Assembly: GCF_036964665.1 (NCBI RefSeq)
Contig: NZ_JBAMDA010000001.1
Span: forward strand, 372,001-436,000
DNA from: Nitrobacter sp. NHB1
GTDB taxonomy: Bacteria; Pseudomonadota; Alphaproteobacteria; Rhizobiales; Xanthobacteraceae
Reading direction: 5' to 3'
DNA: 64,000 bases
Below the pieces are notes generated by a model, which worked only from the letters and a program-made list of their open reading frames with translations, was not told where the DNA came from and did not search any database. The stretch's first letter is position 1; every line of letters begins with the position of its first letter. Positions 9,864 to 19,150 of the stretch are shown piece by piece. A program made the translations under genes and the position numbers.

Positions 9864-9899
9864 CCGATGCCAGGTGTCTTCCCGATGTCAGGTGTCTTC
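9864..9899. repeat. Short tandem duplication (about 18 bp, two copies)
   Basis: CCGATGCCAGGTGTCTT is followed directly by CCGATGTCAGGTGTCTT, with one mismatch. It lies in the divergent intergenic region upstream of the epimerase at 9963. It may be replication slippage or a protein-binding duplicate; nothing decides between these. Confidence 0.6.
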
Positions 9900-9962
9900 G
9901 ATGCCAAGGGTTAAAGAGGCCGGGTTCCCGTATGTCACGGCCTGCACAACCTGAGGAGTGAA

Positions 9963-10982
9963 ATGTCGGATTACCCGATACTGGTCACAGGCGCGGCGGG
10001 CTTCATCGGATTTCACGTCGCCGGCCGGCTCCTGAAGGAGGGACGCCGGGTTGTCGGCATCGACAGTCTCAACAGTTATTATGATCCCTCGCTCAAGGAC
10101 GGCCGGCTCGAAATCCTGCGCAAAGATTCGCGATTCCGTTTCGTCAAGGCCGATCTTGCCGATCGCGCGGCGACGGCCGCGCTGTTTGCTGAAAACCGCC
10201 GTTCGGTCGTGCTCCATCTCGCAGCCCAGGCGGGCGTGCGCTATTCATTGCAAAATCCGGACGCCTACGTCGATTCCAATCTTACCGCTTTTGCGAATGT
10301 CCTCGAAGGATGTCGGCACACCGAGTGCCCTCACTTGCTGTTTGCTTCGTCGTCCTCTGTTTACGGTGCAAACACAAAACTTCCGTTTTCCGTCCGCGAC
10401 AACGTCGACCACCCGATCAGCCTGTATGCGGCGACGAAGAAATCCAACGAACTGATGGCGCATGCTTACAGTCACCTCTACCGCATTCCGATAACGGGAC
10501 TGCGCTTCTTCACGGTCTACGGCCCGTGGTACCGGCCCGACATGGCGCTCTACAAGTTCGCCGACGCGATCGTCAGGGGGCAGCCGATCAGGCTGTTCAA
10601 TCACGGCGACATGCAGCGGGATTTTACCTACATCGATGACGTTGTTGAAGCCGTTATACGCCTGATCGATCATGTTCCTCGTGGCGAAGCGAACTGGTCG
10701 GGCGATGCGCCGGATCCCGGGACCAGTCCGGCTCCCTGGCGAATTTACAATATCGGCAACAACAAGCCGGTAGAGTTGATGAGCGTCGTCGCCCTTCTGG
10801 AGAAGGAACTCGGGCGGACCACGCAGAAGGAAGTGCTGCCGATGCAGCCCGGCGACGTCCAGACCACGTTCGCCGATATCGATGATCTCATCCGCGACGT
10901 GGGTTTCCGTCCCGCGACATCGCTGGAAGACGGTATCCATCGTTTTGCAGCGTGGTATTGTCGTTATCATCGGGTCGGCTAG
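9963..10982 (+). CDS. NAD-dependent epimerase, UDP-glucuronate 4-epimerase type
   Basis: SDR epimerase of 339 residues. The N-terminal motif is VTGAAGFIGFHVAG, with the DSLNSYYDPSLK segment characteristic of UDP-glucuronate 4-epimerases (LspL/CapI type). Next come AAQAGVRYSLQNP, the catalytic SSSSVYG and YAATKKSNE (Tyr-Lys), and RFFTVYGPWYRPDMALYKF, again typical of that subfamily. The likely product is UDP-galacturonate for LPS core or exopolysaccharide. GAGGAGTGAA just before ATG 9963 provides a ribosome site. A dispersed repeat lies downstream. Confidence 0.88.
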   Translation: MSDYPILVTGAAGFIGFHVAGRLLKEGRRVVGIDSLNSYYDPSLKDGRLEILRKDSRFRFVKADLADRAATAALFAENRRSVVLHLAAQAGVRYSLQNPDAYVDSNLTAFANVLEGCRHTECPHLLFASSSSVYGANTKLPFSVRDNVDHPISLYAATKKSNELMAHAYSHLYRIPITGLRFFTVYGPWYRPDMALYKFADAIVRGQPIRLFNHGDMQRDFTYIDDVVEAVIRLIDHVPRGEANWSGDAPDPGTSPAPWRIYNIGNNKPVELMSVVALLEKELGRTTQKEVLPMQPGDVQTTFADIDDLIRDVGFRPATSLEDGIHRFAAWYCRYHRVG

Positions 10983-11145
10983 TGGGTCCGGCTCTAGGAT
11001 TTGCCTCATGACCCGATCCCGTCCCGTCAAGCGAGCGTCTCGGTCCAATCACGTCAGGATCATAAGGTTTTGAGTGTCCCTATGATCCGGGTTCGCATCA
11101 AGGTGGCTGCAAGGATATGCGAATGTCGGAATCGACACGCTAGCG

Positions 11146-11258
11146 CGTATTCTGCAAAAGTGGATACCGGTTTTGCGATCAGAATACACGCAAGTTATTG
11201 ATGAGAGCATTTTCTTGACGTGAGCCGGATTCCACTTTAGCCGGAAAATGCTCTAATG
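11146..11258. repeat. Dispersed palindromic repeat reaching into the 5' region of manC
   Basis: The sequence has the core AAGTGGATACCGGTTTTGCG and a distal inverted pair GAGAGCATTTTC / GAAAATGCTC. It belongs to the same repeat family as the one at 5147. An ATG at 11256 lies inside the repeat, which is one reason to reject it as the manC start. Confidence 0.7.
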
Positions 11259-11285
11259 GACAAATCAGCATATGGAGATTGTCTT

Positions 11286-12698
11286 GTGAGTGAGCGTATC
11301 ATTCCGCTCGTCATGTGTGGCGGCGCTGGAACCCGGCTGTGGCCGGCCTCGCGGGAGGACCGCCCGAAGCAGTTTCTGCCGTTGTTCGGGCCGCGTTCGA
11401 CGTTTCAGGATACGCTGAGGCGGGTTTCCGATCCCGCGCTGTTCGAGCGGCCGATCGTGATCACCAACGCCGCCTACCGTTTCATGGTGCTTGAACAGCT
11501 CGCGGAGATCGGGCTTGAGGCGGACATCCTGCTGGAGCCGGTACGGCGCGACTCCGGACCGGCGATCGCCGCGGGAGCCGCCTTCGCGCAGATGCGTGAC
11601 AACGCGGCCGTCGTGCTCGCGCTTGCGGCGGATCACGTGGTGGGCGACACGGATGGGTTCGTCTCCGCCTGCCGTCAGGGATTAGCTGCCGCGAATGCCG
11701 GCCGCATCGTGACCTTCGGCGTCAGGCCGGAGCGAGCGGCAACCGAATACGGCTATATCAGCCTGGGTGCGGCGATTGCGGGCGAAGTGCACGCGGTAGC
11801 GACGTTCGTCGAGAAGCCAGATCCGCAAACCGCCTCGGGCTATGTCGAGGCGGGGTATCTCTGGAACAGCGGCAACTTCATGTTCCGTGCGGCGACGCTG
11901 CTCGATGAATACCATAACGTCGATCCCGAGAGCGTTCGGGCGGTGACCGATGCGGTGGCCCGGGCCGGCCGGGATCTCGGTTTTGTCACGCTCGACCCGG
12001 ACGCCTTTTCGAAGGCGCAAGCGATTTCGATCGATTACGCGGTGATGGAAAAGACCGCACATGCCGCCGTGGTCCCGGTCGATTGCGGCTGGTCGGACGT
12101 CGGATCGTGGCACGCGGTATGGGAGTTGTCGGACAAGGACAGTCAGGGCAATGCGGCGCAAGGGACCGCAGTGTTCGAGGACTCCCGCAACTGCAATGTT
12201 TCGACCGACAAGGCGCTGGTCGCGCTGGAAGGCGTCGACGATCTCGTGGTGGTGGCGACGCAGGATGCCGTGCTGGTCTCGCGCCAGAAGGACGCCAACG
12301 GGCTGAAACGCCTGGTCACAAAGTTGAAGGCGCTGGCGCCGCAGGTCACGGAAGAGCATCTCCGGGTCCATCGGCCCTGGGGCGCCTATCAGTCGATCGA
12401 CAGGGGCGAGCGACATCAGGTCAAGCACATCACGGTGAAGGCCGGCGAGCGGTTGTCGCTGCAAAAACACCATCATCGCTCGGAGCACTGGGTCGTGGTC
12501 CGGGGTACTGCGAAGGTAACGGTCGATGACCTCGTCAAGACCGTGCACGAGAACGAATCGATCTATATTCCGATCGGAGCCACCCACCGGCTGGAAAACC
12601 CCGGCAAGATTCTGCTGGAACTGATCGAAGTGCAGACCGGCAGCTATCTTGGCGATGACGACATCATCCGGATCGAGGATGATTATCGGCGAAGCTGA
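11286..12698 (+). CDS. manC: Mannose-1-phosphate guanylyltransferase / mannose-6-phosphate isomerase
   Basis: The bifunctional type II enzyme makes GDP-mannose and can isomerise fructose-6-phosphate to mannose-6-phosphate. The nucleotidyltransferase domain (about 1-290) begins ERIIPLVMCGGAGTRLWPA with PKQFLPL, and has FVEKPD and NSGNFMF. The C-terminal cupin (about 345-470) contains RPWGAYQSID, LQKHHHRSEHW (metal-binding histidines) and the terminal YLGDDDIIR. I chose GTG 11286, which has GGAG at 11274 at good spacing; the in-frame ATG at 11256 sits inside a dispersed repeat. The 470-residue length fits the family. Confidence 0.92.
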   Translation: MSERIIPLVMCGGAGTRLWPASREDRPKQFLPLFGPRSTFQDTLRRVSDPALFERPIVITNAAYRFMVLEQLAEIGLEADILLEPVRRDSGPAIAAGAAFAQMRDNAAVVLALAADHVVGDTDGFVSACRQGLAAANAGRIVTFGVRPERAATEYGYISLGAAIAGEVHAVATFVEKPDPQTASGYVEAGYLWNSGNFMFRAATLLDEYHNVDPESVRAVTDAVARAGRDLGFVTLDPDAFSKAQAISIDYAVMEKTAHAAVVPVDCGWSDVGSWHAVWELSDKDSQGNAAQGTAVFEDSRNCNVSTDKALVALEGVDDLVVVATQDAVLVSRQKDANGLKRLVTKLKALAPQVTEEHLRVHRPWGAYQSIDRGERHQVKHITVKAGERLSLQKHHHRSEHWVVVRGTAKVTVDDLVKTVHENESIYIPIGATHRLENPGKILLELIEVQTGSYLGDDDIIRIEDDYRRS

Positions 12699-12764
12699 GC
12701 TGCTGCGCGGGAGCCGAATCAGTTAATCTGTGGAAACATGGTCCAAGCCCTGTTCCAGGCACGC

Positions 12765-12802
12765 CGTCAATCGTCCTACAAGTCGTCAATCGTCCTATAA
12801 GT
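12765..12802. repeat. 19-bp tandem repeat, two copies
   Basis: CGTCAATCGTCCTACAAGT is followed directly by the same 19-mer with one C-to-T change. It lies in the 241-bp gap between manC and the oxidoreductase gene. The rest of the gap shows no gene. Confidence 0.7.
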
Positions 12803-12939
12803 CTAAGTGTCGTGTAATTCTTTGAATCAAAACGTGTTGGGATTGTTATTCCTCTAATCGCCACTGTTGTGAGGGCGTGCTAGGGAGAGCGCACGGTCGG
12901 GTTCGGGGGTGCCTAGGCCGGTCGATTTTGGGGTACCTG

Positions 12940-13965
12940 ATGAGTTCAAAGCCATCTGCATTGAAGCCATCTGCGGTGAAGACTGCAGGGTCTGAACGCT
13001 TGCTGCGTGTCGGCGTGATCGGGGCCGGCGTCATGGGCAGCAATCACGGTCGCGTGCTCGCCGGTCTTGCCGGCGTCAGGCTCATCGGCATCGTTGATCC
13101 CTTGCCCGCGCATCGGGCCCGCGCGGCTGAGATGACCGGGTGCCGAACCTTCGGGACATTCGACGAACTGCTCGCGGCCGGTGTCGACGCTGTCACCATT
13201 GCCGCACCGACACACCTTCATTGTGAACTCGCGCTGGCCTGCATTGCGCGCGGCGTTCACGTTCTGGTCGAGAAGCCGATTGCCCCGACGGTCGAGGAGG
13301 GCCTCAGGATCGTCACCGCGGCCCAGCGTGCCGGGCTGACCTTGATGGTCGGCCATGTCGAGCGCTTCAACCCTGCGGTCGCCGCCATCAAGCAGGCGAT
13401 TAGGGGTGAGGACATTCTCTCGATCGCGATTACGCGGGTCGGTCCATTCCCGCCGCGCATGTCGAACGTCGGCGTTGTGATCGACCTTGCCGTGCATGAC
13501 ATCGACCTGATTCGCTGGTTTACCGGATCCGAAATCGTCGACGTGCAGCCCCAGCTCTCCAGCGCCGTCGCCGAGCGGGAAGATATCGCGCTGCTTCAGT
13601 TCCGGACCGCGTCAGGCGTGCTCGCGCACATCAATACGAACTGGTTGACGCCGTTCAAGGCCCGCAACGTCACGGTCGCAACTCGTGGCAAATACGTGAT
13701 GGGAGATCTGCTGACCCGTCAGGTGGCCGAATGCTTCGGTTTCCAACCGGACGGCAGTTACTCCATGCGCCACCTTCCGGTAGGCCATGATGAGCCCCTG
13801 CGCGCCGAACTGATCGCATTTGTCGATGCGGTGCGTTCGGGCAAAGCTCCGGCGGTGAGCGGCGGCGAAGGCGTCGCCAGCCTCGAGATCGCGATCAAGT
13901 GCCTCGAAGCCCCGTCTTCCGTCGCGCCGCCGATGCGGCCAGCCGCGCGCCTCATCGCCGGCTGA
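12940..13965 (+). CDS. Gfo/Idh/MocA-family oxidoreductase, UDP-sugar 3-dehydrogenase-like
   Basis: NAD-dependent oxidoreductase of 341 residues with an N-terminal Rossmann motif VGVIGAGVMGSNHGR, TIAAPTHLHCELALAC, and the family lysine motif HVLVEKPIAPTVEEG. The second domain carries GHVERFNPAV and DLAVHDIDLIRW with the catalytic histidine region. The gene lies 16 bp upstream of a WbpE-like aminotransferase. That pairing is known from the WbpB-WbpE and WlbA-WlbC systems, which convert UDP-N-acetylglucosaminuronate (or related) into the 3-amino sugar, so the same role is inferred. I chose ATG 12940, after GGGGTACCTG; an upstream GTG at 12877 is less likely. Confidence 0.82.
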   Translation: MSSKPSALKPSAVKTAGSERLLRVGVIGAGVMGSNHGRVLAGLAGVRLIGIVDPLPAHRARAAEMTGCRTFGTFDELLAAGVDAVTIAAPTHLHCELALACIARGVHVLVEKPIAPTVEEGLRIVTAAQRAGLTLMVGHVERFNPAVAAIKQAIRGEDILSIAITRVGPFPPRMSNVGVVIDLAVHDIDLIRWFTGSEIVDVQPQLSSAVAEREDIALLQFRTASGVLAHINTNWLTPFKARNVTVATRGKYVMGDLLTRQVAECFGFQPDGSYSMRHLPVGHDEPLRAELIAFVDAVRSGKAPAVSGGEGVASLEIAIKCLEAPSSVAPPMRPAARLIAG

Positions 13966-13981
13966 TTGTTTAGAGGACTGA

Positions 13982-15130
13982 ATGCAGCAGCATATGCCTG
14001 CACGGGCGATTCCATTCATCGACGTCGTCGAACAGCGCCGTCGTCTCGGCAAGCGTATCGACGACGCGATTGCGCGGGTGCTGACGCATTGCCGGTTCAT
14101 CAACGGGCCGGAGGTGGCCGGTCTGGAGGCCGATCTCGCGGTTTTCAGCGGCGCGAAGCATGTGGTGGCCTGCGCCAGCGGCACGGATGCGCTGTTGATG
14201 GTGCTGCTGGCGAAAAATGTCGGTCCTGGCGATGCGGTGATCTGCCCGACATTCACGTTCTGCGCGACCGGCGAGGTCGTGGCGCTGCTCGGAGCCACGC
14301 CAGTATTTGTCGATGTCGATGAGACGACGTTCAATATCGATATCGCTTCGCTCAAGAGCGGCATTGCGGTCGCGAAAAAGCGGGGCCTCAAGCCCAAAGC
14401 CATCATCCCCGTCGACCTGTTCGGCCAGCCCGCCGATCACGATGCGATTACGGCTGTGGCCGCGTCCGAGGGCATGTTCGTTCTGGATGACGCCGCACAG
14501 GGTTTTGGCGCGACCTACAAAGGGCGGCCGCTGGGTACGTTCGGCCTTGCGACCGCGACCAGCTTCTTCCCCGCCAAGCCGCTCGGCTGCTATGGCGACG
14601 GCGGAGCGATCTTCACCGACGATACTGAGCTGGCGGACACATTGCGCAGCGTCCGCGTGCACGGGCAAGGTTCGGACAAGTACGACAACGTGCGGCTGGG
14701 TCTCACAGGGCGCATCGATACCGTGCAGGCGGCCATCCTGATCGAAAAGCTCAAGATATTTCCTGATGAAATTGCGGCACGGGACGCGGCCGCCAGGCGT
14801 TACAATGAAGGCCTTGGGCATGTTGCGATCGTGCCCCGCGTGGCGCCGGATTGCACGTCGGTATGGGCGCAGTACACCATCCGGCTGCCGAACGGGGGCC
14901 GCGATGCGCTGGCATCGACGCTGAAGACGCAGGGTATTCCCACCGCGATCTATTATCCGAGGTCGCTGCATCAACAGACCGCGTACCGGAATTTCCCGGT
15001 CGCGGCCGCCGGCCTTCCGGTCAGCGAAAAGCTGTCGACCGAGGTCATCAGCCTGCCGATGCATGCCTATCTGGATGAATCGACTCAGGACCGGATCATC
15101 AAGGCTGTGCGCGCCGCGCTTCCGAACTGA
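13982..15130 (+). CDS. DegT/DnrJ/EryC1-family sugar aminotransferase, WbpE-like
   Basis: PLP-dependent enzyme of 382 residues in the sugar-aminotransferase family. The N-terminal block IPFIDVVEQRR, FINGPEVAGLE and CASGTDALLM are standard WbpE/WlbC features. PTFTFCATGEVV, VDLFGQPADHD and DDAAQGFGATYKG (PLP phosphate region) follow, and the Schiff-base lysine sits in SFFPAKPLGCYGDGG. It probably transaminates the 3-keto sugar made by the gene 16 bp upstream. The substrate is inferred from pairing, not proven. An internal ATG at 13994 is a possible alternative start. Confidence 0.85.
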   Translation: MQQHMPARAIPFIDVVEQRRRLGKRIDDAIARVLTHCRFINGPEVAGLEADLAVFSGAKHVVACASGTDALLMVLLAKNVGPGDAVICPTFTFCATGEVVALLGATPVFVDVDETTFNIDIASLKSGIAVAKKRGLKPKAIIPVDLFGQPADHDAITAVAASEGMFVLDDAAQGFGATYKGRPLGTFGLATATSFFPAKPLGCYGDGGAIFTDDTELADTLRSVRVHGQGSDKYDNVRLGLTGRIDTVQAAILIEKLKIFPDEIAARDAAARRYNEGLGHVAIVPRVAPDCTSVWAQYTIRLPNGGRDALASTLKTQGIPTAIYYPRSLHQQTAYRNFPVAAAGLPVSEKLSTEVISLPMHAYLDESTQDRIIKAVRAALPN

Positions 15131-15173
15131 TTTCGGCGTTTTGCACCGGGAGGCGATCCTGTAGAAACACCGG

Positions 15174-16700
15174 ATGCTTGGACGCATTTTCACCGTCGGC
15201 GGATATACGCTGCTATCGCGACTGACGGGGTTTGCGCGCGACATCATGCTTGCGGCGATCCTCGGCGCCGGACCGGTCGCAGATGCCTTCTTCGTAGCGC
15301 TGCGGCTGCCGAATCATTTCCGGGCGATCTTCGCCGAGGGAGCCTTTAACGCGGCGTTCGTGCCGGCTTACGCGCATGTCGCTGGCGGCGGCCCGGCTTC
15401 CGCGAAGCTGTTCGCCAACCGCATTTTCACGCTGCTGTTGCTGTCGCAGGTGATTCTGCTGGCGGTGGCATGGCTGTTCATGCCGCAAGTCATTGCACTG
15501 CTGGCACCCGGATTCGTCGATGACCCGGTGCGCGGCGAACTCGCCATTTCGCTGACGCGGATCACGTTTCCCTATCTGCTGCTGATCACGCTGGTGACGC
15601 TGTACGGCGGGATGCTCAACGTCATGCACCGCTTCGCCAGCGCGGCGGCGGCGCCGATCTTCCTCAACCTGTCGATGATCGTGACGCTGGCGCTTGCGGC
15701 ATTCTTCCCCAATGCCGGTTATGCCGCGGCGTGGGGCGTGCTGATCTCAGGCTTCCTGCAATATTTTCTGTTGACGACCGACGCCGCGCGGCAGGGTCTG
15801 CTCCCGCGCCTGACGCGACCCACGCTCGATGCCGACGTGCGCGGCTTCTTTCGTGCCCTCGGCCCCGCGACCATTGGCTCGATGGGCACGCAGATCGCGA
15901 TGTTCGCCGACACCATCATCGCCACCTTCCTCGCCGCCGGCGCGTTGTCGGCGCTGTATTACGCCGACCGGCTCAATCAACTGCCGATCGGCGTGATCGG
16001 CATCGCCATCGGCACCGTACTGTTGCCCGAGATGTCGCGGCGGATCACCGTCGGCGATCACGAGGGCGCGATGGCATCGCAGCGCCGGGCGTTCGATTTC
16101 ACGTTGCTGTTTTCGGTGCCGTTCGTGGCCGCGTTCCTGACTGTCCCTGATGTGATCATGCGGGCGATGTTCGCACGCGGCGCTTTTTCGAAAGCGGACG
16201 CGGCAGCAGCCGGCGCGACGCTTGCCGCCTACGCGGTGGGCCTCATTCCCTTTGTCCTGATCCGCAGCGCGGTCGCGGCATTCTACGCGCGGAAGAATAC
16301 CGCGACGCCGGTGAAGGCCGCGTTGACCGGAGTCGCGGTCAACGTCGCGCTGAAAATCGCACTGGTTGGCTCGCTCGCGCAGATCGGCCTCGCGCTTGCC
16401 ACGGCGGTAGGGGCCTGGATCAATCTGCTGCTCGTGATCGGATTTGCGGTGCGGGCGGGATATTTCGAGGTCGGTCGTCCGTTGCTGGTCTCGCTCGGCA
16501 AATTCCTGATCGCGGGCGTGGTGCTCGCGGCGGCGCTGTGGTTCGCCGCGCGCATCGCCTCGGCGCAGTTCTCGCACTGGAGCACGATGCGCGACGAAGC
16601 GGCTCTTGGGGTGCTGATGATCGTCGGTGCGGTCATCTATGCCGGCACGATTTTACTGCTGTTCGGCCCGCGCCGGCTGAGGGCGCTGGTGCGAGCCTAG
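15174..16700 (+). CDS. murJ: Lipid II flippase MurJ
   Basis: MATE/MOP-superfamily flippase that moves lipid II across the inner membrane for peptidoglycan synthesis. The 508-residue product has about 14 hydrophobic segments and the MurJ N-terminal signature TLLSRLTGFARDIMLAAILGAG followed by DAFFVALRLPNHFRAIFAEGAFN, which includes the conserved arginines and acidic residue. Length is normal. The start at ATG 15174 gives the expected N-terminus. It follows the aminotransferase by 43 bp and closes the envelope block. Confidence 0.95.
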   Translation: MLGRIFTVGGYTLLSRLTGFARDIMLAAILGAGPVADAFFVALRLPNHFRAIFAEGAFNAAFVPAYAHVAGGGPASAKLFANRIFTLLLLSQVILLAVAWLFMPQVIALLAPGFVDDPVRGELAISLTRITFPYLLLITLVTLYGGMLNVMHRFASAAAAPIFLNLSMIVTLALAAFFPNAGYAAAWGVLISGFLQYFLLTTDAARQGLLPRLTRPTLDADVRGFFRALGPATIGSMGTQIAMFADTIIATFLAAGALSALYYADRLNQLPIGVIGIAIGTVLLPEMSRRITVGDHEGAMASQRRAFDFTLLFSVPFVAAFLTVPDVIMRAMFARGAFSKADAAAAGATLAAYAVGLIPFVLIRSAVAAFYARKNTATPVKAALTGVAVNVALKIALVGSLAQIGLALATAVGAWINLLLVIGFAVRAGYFEVGRPLLVSLGKFLIAGVVLAAALWFAARIASAQFSHWSTMRDEAALGVLMIVGAVIYAGTILLLFGPRRLRALVRA

Positions 16701-16763
16701 CATTGCCCTAGGCGCGGTTCCGCTGCAATATCACGGTCATTCGGGAATGTTGCTGGAGATACC

Positions 16764-19067
16764 ATGGCGCCCGTAAAATTCGGCATCGGCCAGAGCGTCA
16801 GGCGCAAGGAAGACGATGCGCTCATTCGTGGCAAGGGCCGCTATACCGACGATCACGCACCGTCGGATTCGCTGCATGCGCTGATGCTGCGCTCGCCCCA
16901 CGCCCATGCGTCGTTCAAGATCGATGTGTCCCGCGCTTGTGGCCTGCCGGGCGTCGCCCTGATCCTCACCGGAGCCGACGTCGCCGATCTCGGCGGCCTG
17001 CCGTGCCAATTCAATCTTCCCGACCAGCCCTTCACCGCGCCGCCGTATCCGATCCTCGTCCGCGACGAGGTGCGGCATGTCGGCGATGCCGTTGCTTTCG
17101 TGGTCGCCGACACGGTCGAGCACGCGCGCGACGCGATCGAGGCCATCGCGATCGAGTGGACGCCACTTGCCTCGGTCGTCGGTGTTGCCAATGCCGTGAA
17201 GACGGGCGCGCCTCAGGTCTGGCCCGACCACGCAGGCAACGTGCTGTTCGACGTTTCGATCGGCGACAAGACGGCGGCCGCTGCCGCCTTCGCTAAGGCG
17301 CATGCCGTGACCGAGATTTCGATCGTCAATCCGCGCATCGTCACCAACTACATGGAGACGCGCGCCGCCGTCTGCGAATATGACGCGAAGCACGATCGTC
17401 TGACGCTGACGGTCGGAAGCCAGGGCAGCCATCGCTTACGCGAAATTCTCTGCCGGTCCGTGCTGAAGATGCCGATGGAGAAGCTGCGCGTGATCTGCCC
17501 CGACGTCGGCGGCGGATTCGGCACCAAGCTGTTTCCTTATCGCGAATATGCGCTGATCGCGGTCGCCTCGAAAAAACTTCGCAGGACCATAAAATGGACG
17601 GCCGAGAGGTCGGACCATTTCATCGGAGATTCACAGGGACGCGACAACGTCACGACCGCGCGCATGGCGCTGGCGGAAGACGGCAGGTTCCTCGGCATGG
17701 ATGTCGATCTGATGGGGGACATGGGCGCCTATCTCTCGACCTTCGGTCCCTATATTCCGTATGGCGGGGCCGGGATGCTGCCGGGCCTTTACGATATCCA
17801 GGCGTTTCATTGCGGTGTCCGCGCCGTGTTCACCAACACCGTGCCGGTCGACGCCTATCGCGGCGCGGGCCGCCCCGAGGCGGCTTATGTGGTGGAGCGT
17901 TTGGTCGACGCCGCAGCGCGCAAGCTCGGCATGACGCCGGACGCGATCCGGCGCAGGAATTTCATTTCGCCGAAGGCGATGCCGTACAAGACCGCGACCG
18001 GCAAGATCTATGACACCGGCGATTTCGCGGCGCACCTGAAGCGCGCCATGGCGATCGCGAACTGGAAGGAATTTCCGAAGCGCGCCAAGGCCGCAAAAAA
18101 GCGCGGGCTTGTTCGTGGCATCGGGCTTGCCAGCTATGTCGAGGTTTGCGGCACCATGGGCCGGGAACGGGCCGACGTGCGGCTCGATCCTAACGGCGAC
18201 GTCACGGTGCTGATCGGCACCCAGTCGAGCGGGCAGGGCCATGCCACGGCCTATGCCCAGATCGTCGCCGATCAATTCGGGATTCCGCCTGAGCGGGTTC
18301 ATATGATCCAGGGCGACACAGACGTGGTCGTCTCCGGTCTCGGCACCGGCGGATCGAGTTCGATTCCCTCTGGCGGCGTCAGCGTCGAGCGGGCGACCCG
18401 CAAGCTCGGCGACCAGCTCCGCGAAATCGCGTCCGAGGCGCTCGAAACCAGTGCGGCCGACCTCGAGATCAGCCACGGCTCGGTTCGGATCGCCGGCACC
18501 GACCGTTCCATCTCCTTCGTCGATCTCGCAAAGCGCGCCGCCGATCCCTCAAAGCTGACGGCCAACGAAAGCTTCAGCAGCGCCGACGGCACCTATCCGA
18601 ACGGCACCCATGTCGTGGAAGTCGAGATCGATCCGGCGACCGGAAAGACCGAGTTGGTGAACTATGTCGTCGTCGACGATTTCGGCATGACGTTGAATCC
18701 GCTTCTGCTGGCTGGGCAGATCCATGGCGGCACCATGCAGGGCATCGGCCAGGCGTTGATGGAGCAGGCGGTCTACGATGCCAGCGACGGACAGCTCATC
18801 ACCGGAACGTTGATGGATTACGCGCTGCCGCGCGCGGCCGACGGCACCTCGATTACCTTCGAGACCCACAACGTCCCCTGCGTCACCAATCCTCTCGGGG
18901 TGAAGGGAGCGGGCGAAGCGGGCGCCATCGGCTCCTGCCCGGCGGTGGTCAATGCCATCATCGACGCCCTGTGGCGCGAGTACGGGATCGACCACATCGA
19001 CATGCCGGCCACGCCCGAGCGGGTCTGGATGGCGATCCGCGAGCGCCAGCGCCAGCATCGCCTGTGA
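16764..19067 (+). CDS. Molybdopterin-binding subunit of a xanthine dehydrogenase / CO dehydrogenase-like enzyme (form II CoxL type)
   Basis: The 767-residue protein has the large-subunit architecture of molybdenum hydroxylases: an N-terminal a/b hammerhead with GQSVRRKEDDALIRGKGRYTDD, then GGGFGTKLFPYREY. The active-site loop reads VDAYRGAGRPEAAY; AYRGAGR is the form II motif, whereas form I CO dehydrogenases carry AYRCSFR. The catalytic glutamate region VKGAGEAGAIGSCPAVV is near the C-terminus. No FAD or 2Fe-2S subunit gene lies adjacent, so partners must be elsewhere or the gene is an orphan. The substrate is unknown; true CO oxidation is unlikely. Confidence 0.9.
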   Translation: MAPVKFGIGQSVRRKEDDALIRGKGRYTDDHAPSDSLHALMLRSPHAHASFKIDVSRACGLPGVALILTGADVADLGGLPCQFNLPDQPFTAPPYPILVRDEVRHVGDAVAFVVADTVEHARDAIEAIAIEWTPLASVVGVANAVKTGAPQVWPDHAGNVLFDVSIGDKTAAAAAFAKAHAVTEISIVNPRIVTNYMETRAAVCEYDAKHDRLTLTVGSQGSHRLREILCRSVLKMPMEKLRVICPDVGGGFGTKLFPYREYALIAVASKKLRRTIKWTAERSDHFIGDSQGRDNVTTARMALAEDGRFLGMDVDLMGDMGAYLSTFGPYIPYGGAGMLPGLYDIQAFHCGVRAVFTNTVPVDAYRGAGRPEAAYVVERLVDAAARKLGMTPDAIRRRNFISPKAMPYKTATGKIYDTGDFAAHLKRAMAIANWKEFPKRAKAAKKRGLVRGIGLASYVEVCGTMGRERADVRLDPNGDVTVLIGTQSSGQGHATAYAQIVADQFGIPPERVHMIQGDTDVVVSGLGTGGSSSIPSGGVSVERATRKLGDQLREIASEALETSAADLEISHGSVRIAGTDRSISFVDLAKRAADPSKLTANESFSSADGTYPNGTHVVEVEIDPATGKTELVNYVVVDDFGMTLNPLLLAGQIHGGTMQGIGQALMEQAVYDASDGQLITGTLMDYALPRAADGTSITFETHNVPCVTNPLGVKGAGEAGAIGSCPAVVNAIIDALWREYGIDHIDMPATPERVWMAIRERQRQHRL

Positions 19068-19084
19068 CTGTCCGGCGAACAAAC

Positions 19085-19115
19085 AAAAGGGGCGAACATC
19101 GGGGTCGCCCCTTTT
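19085..19115. terminator. Bidirectional intrinsic terminator
   Basis: AAAAGGGGCGA at 19085-19095 pairs with TCGCCCCTTTT at 19105-19115 around a 9-nt loop. The A and T runs at the two sides suit both converging genes, the molybdopterin subunit and the CHRD gene. Confidence 0.85.
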
Positions 19116-19150
19116 ACCGAACGTGTTGTGCGCGCGATTTGGGTCGGAGC

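Noticed and set aside
13970-15247. 425-codon minus-strand frame opposite the aminotransferase
   Set aside because: The sense strand carries every expected aminotransferase motif, and the antisense product has shadow-frame composition.
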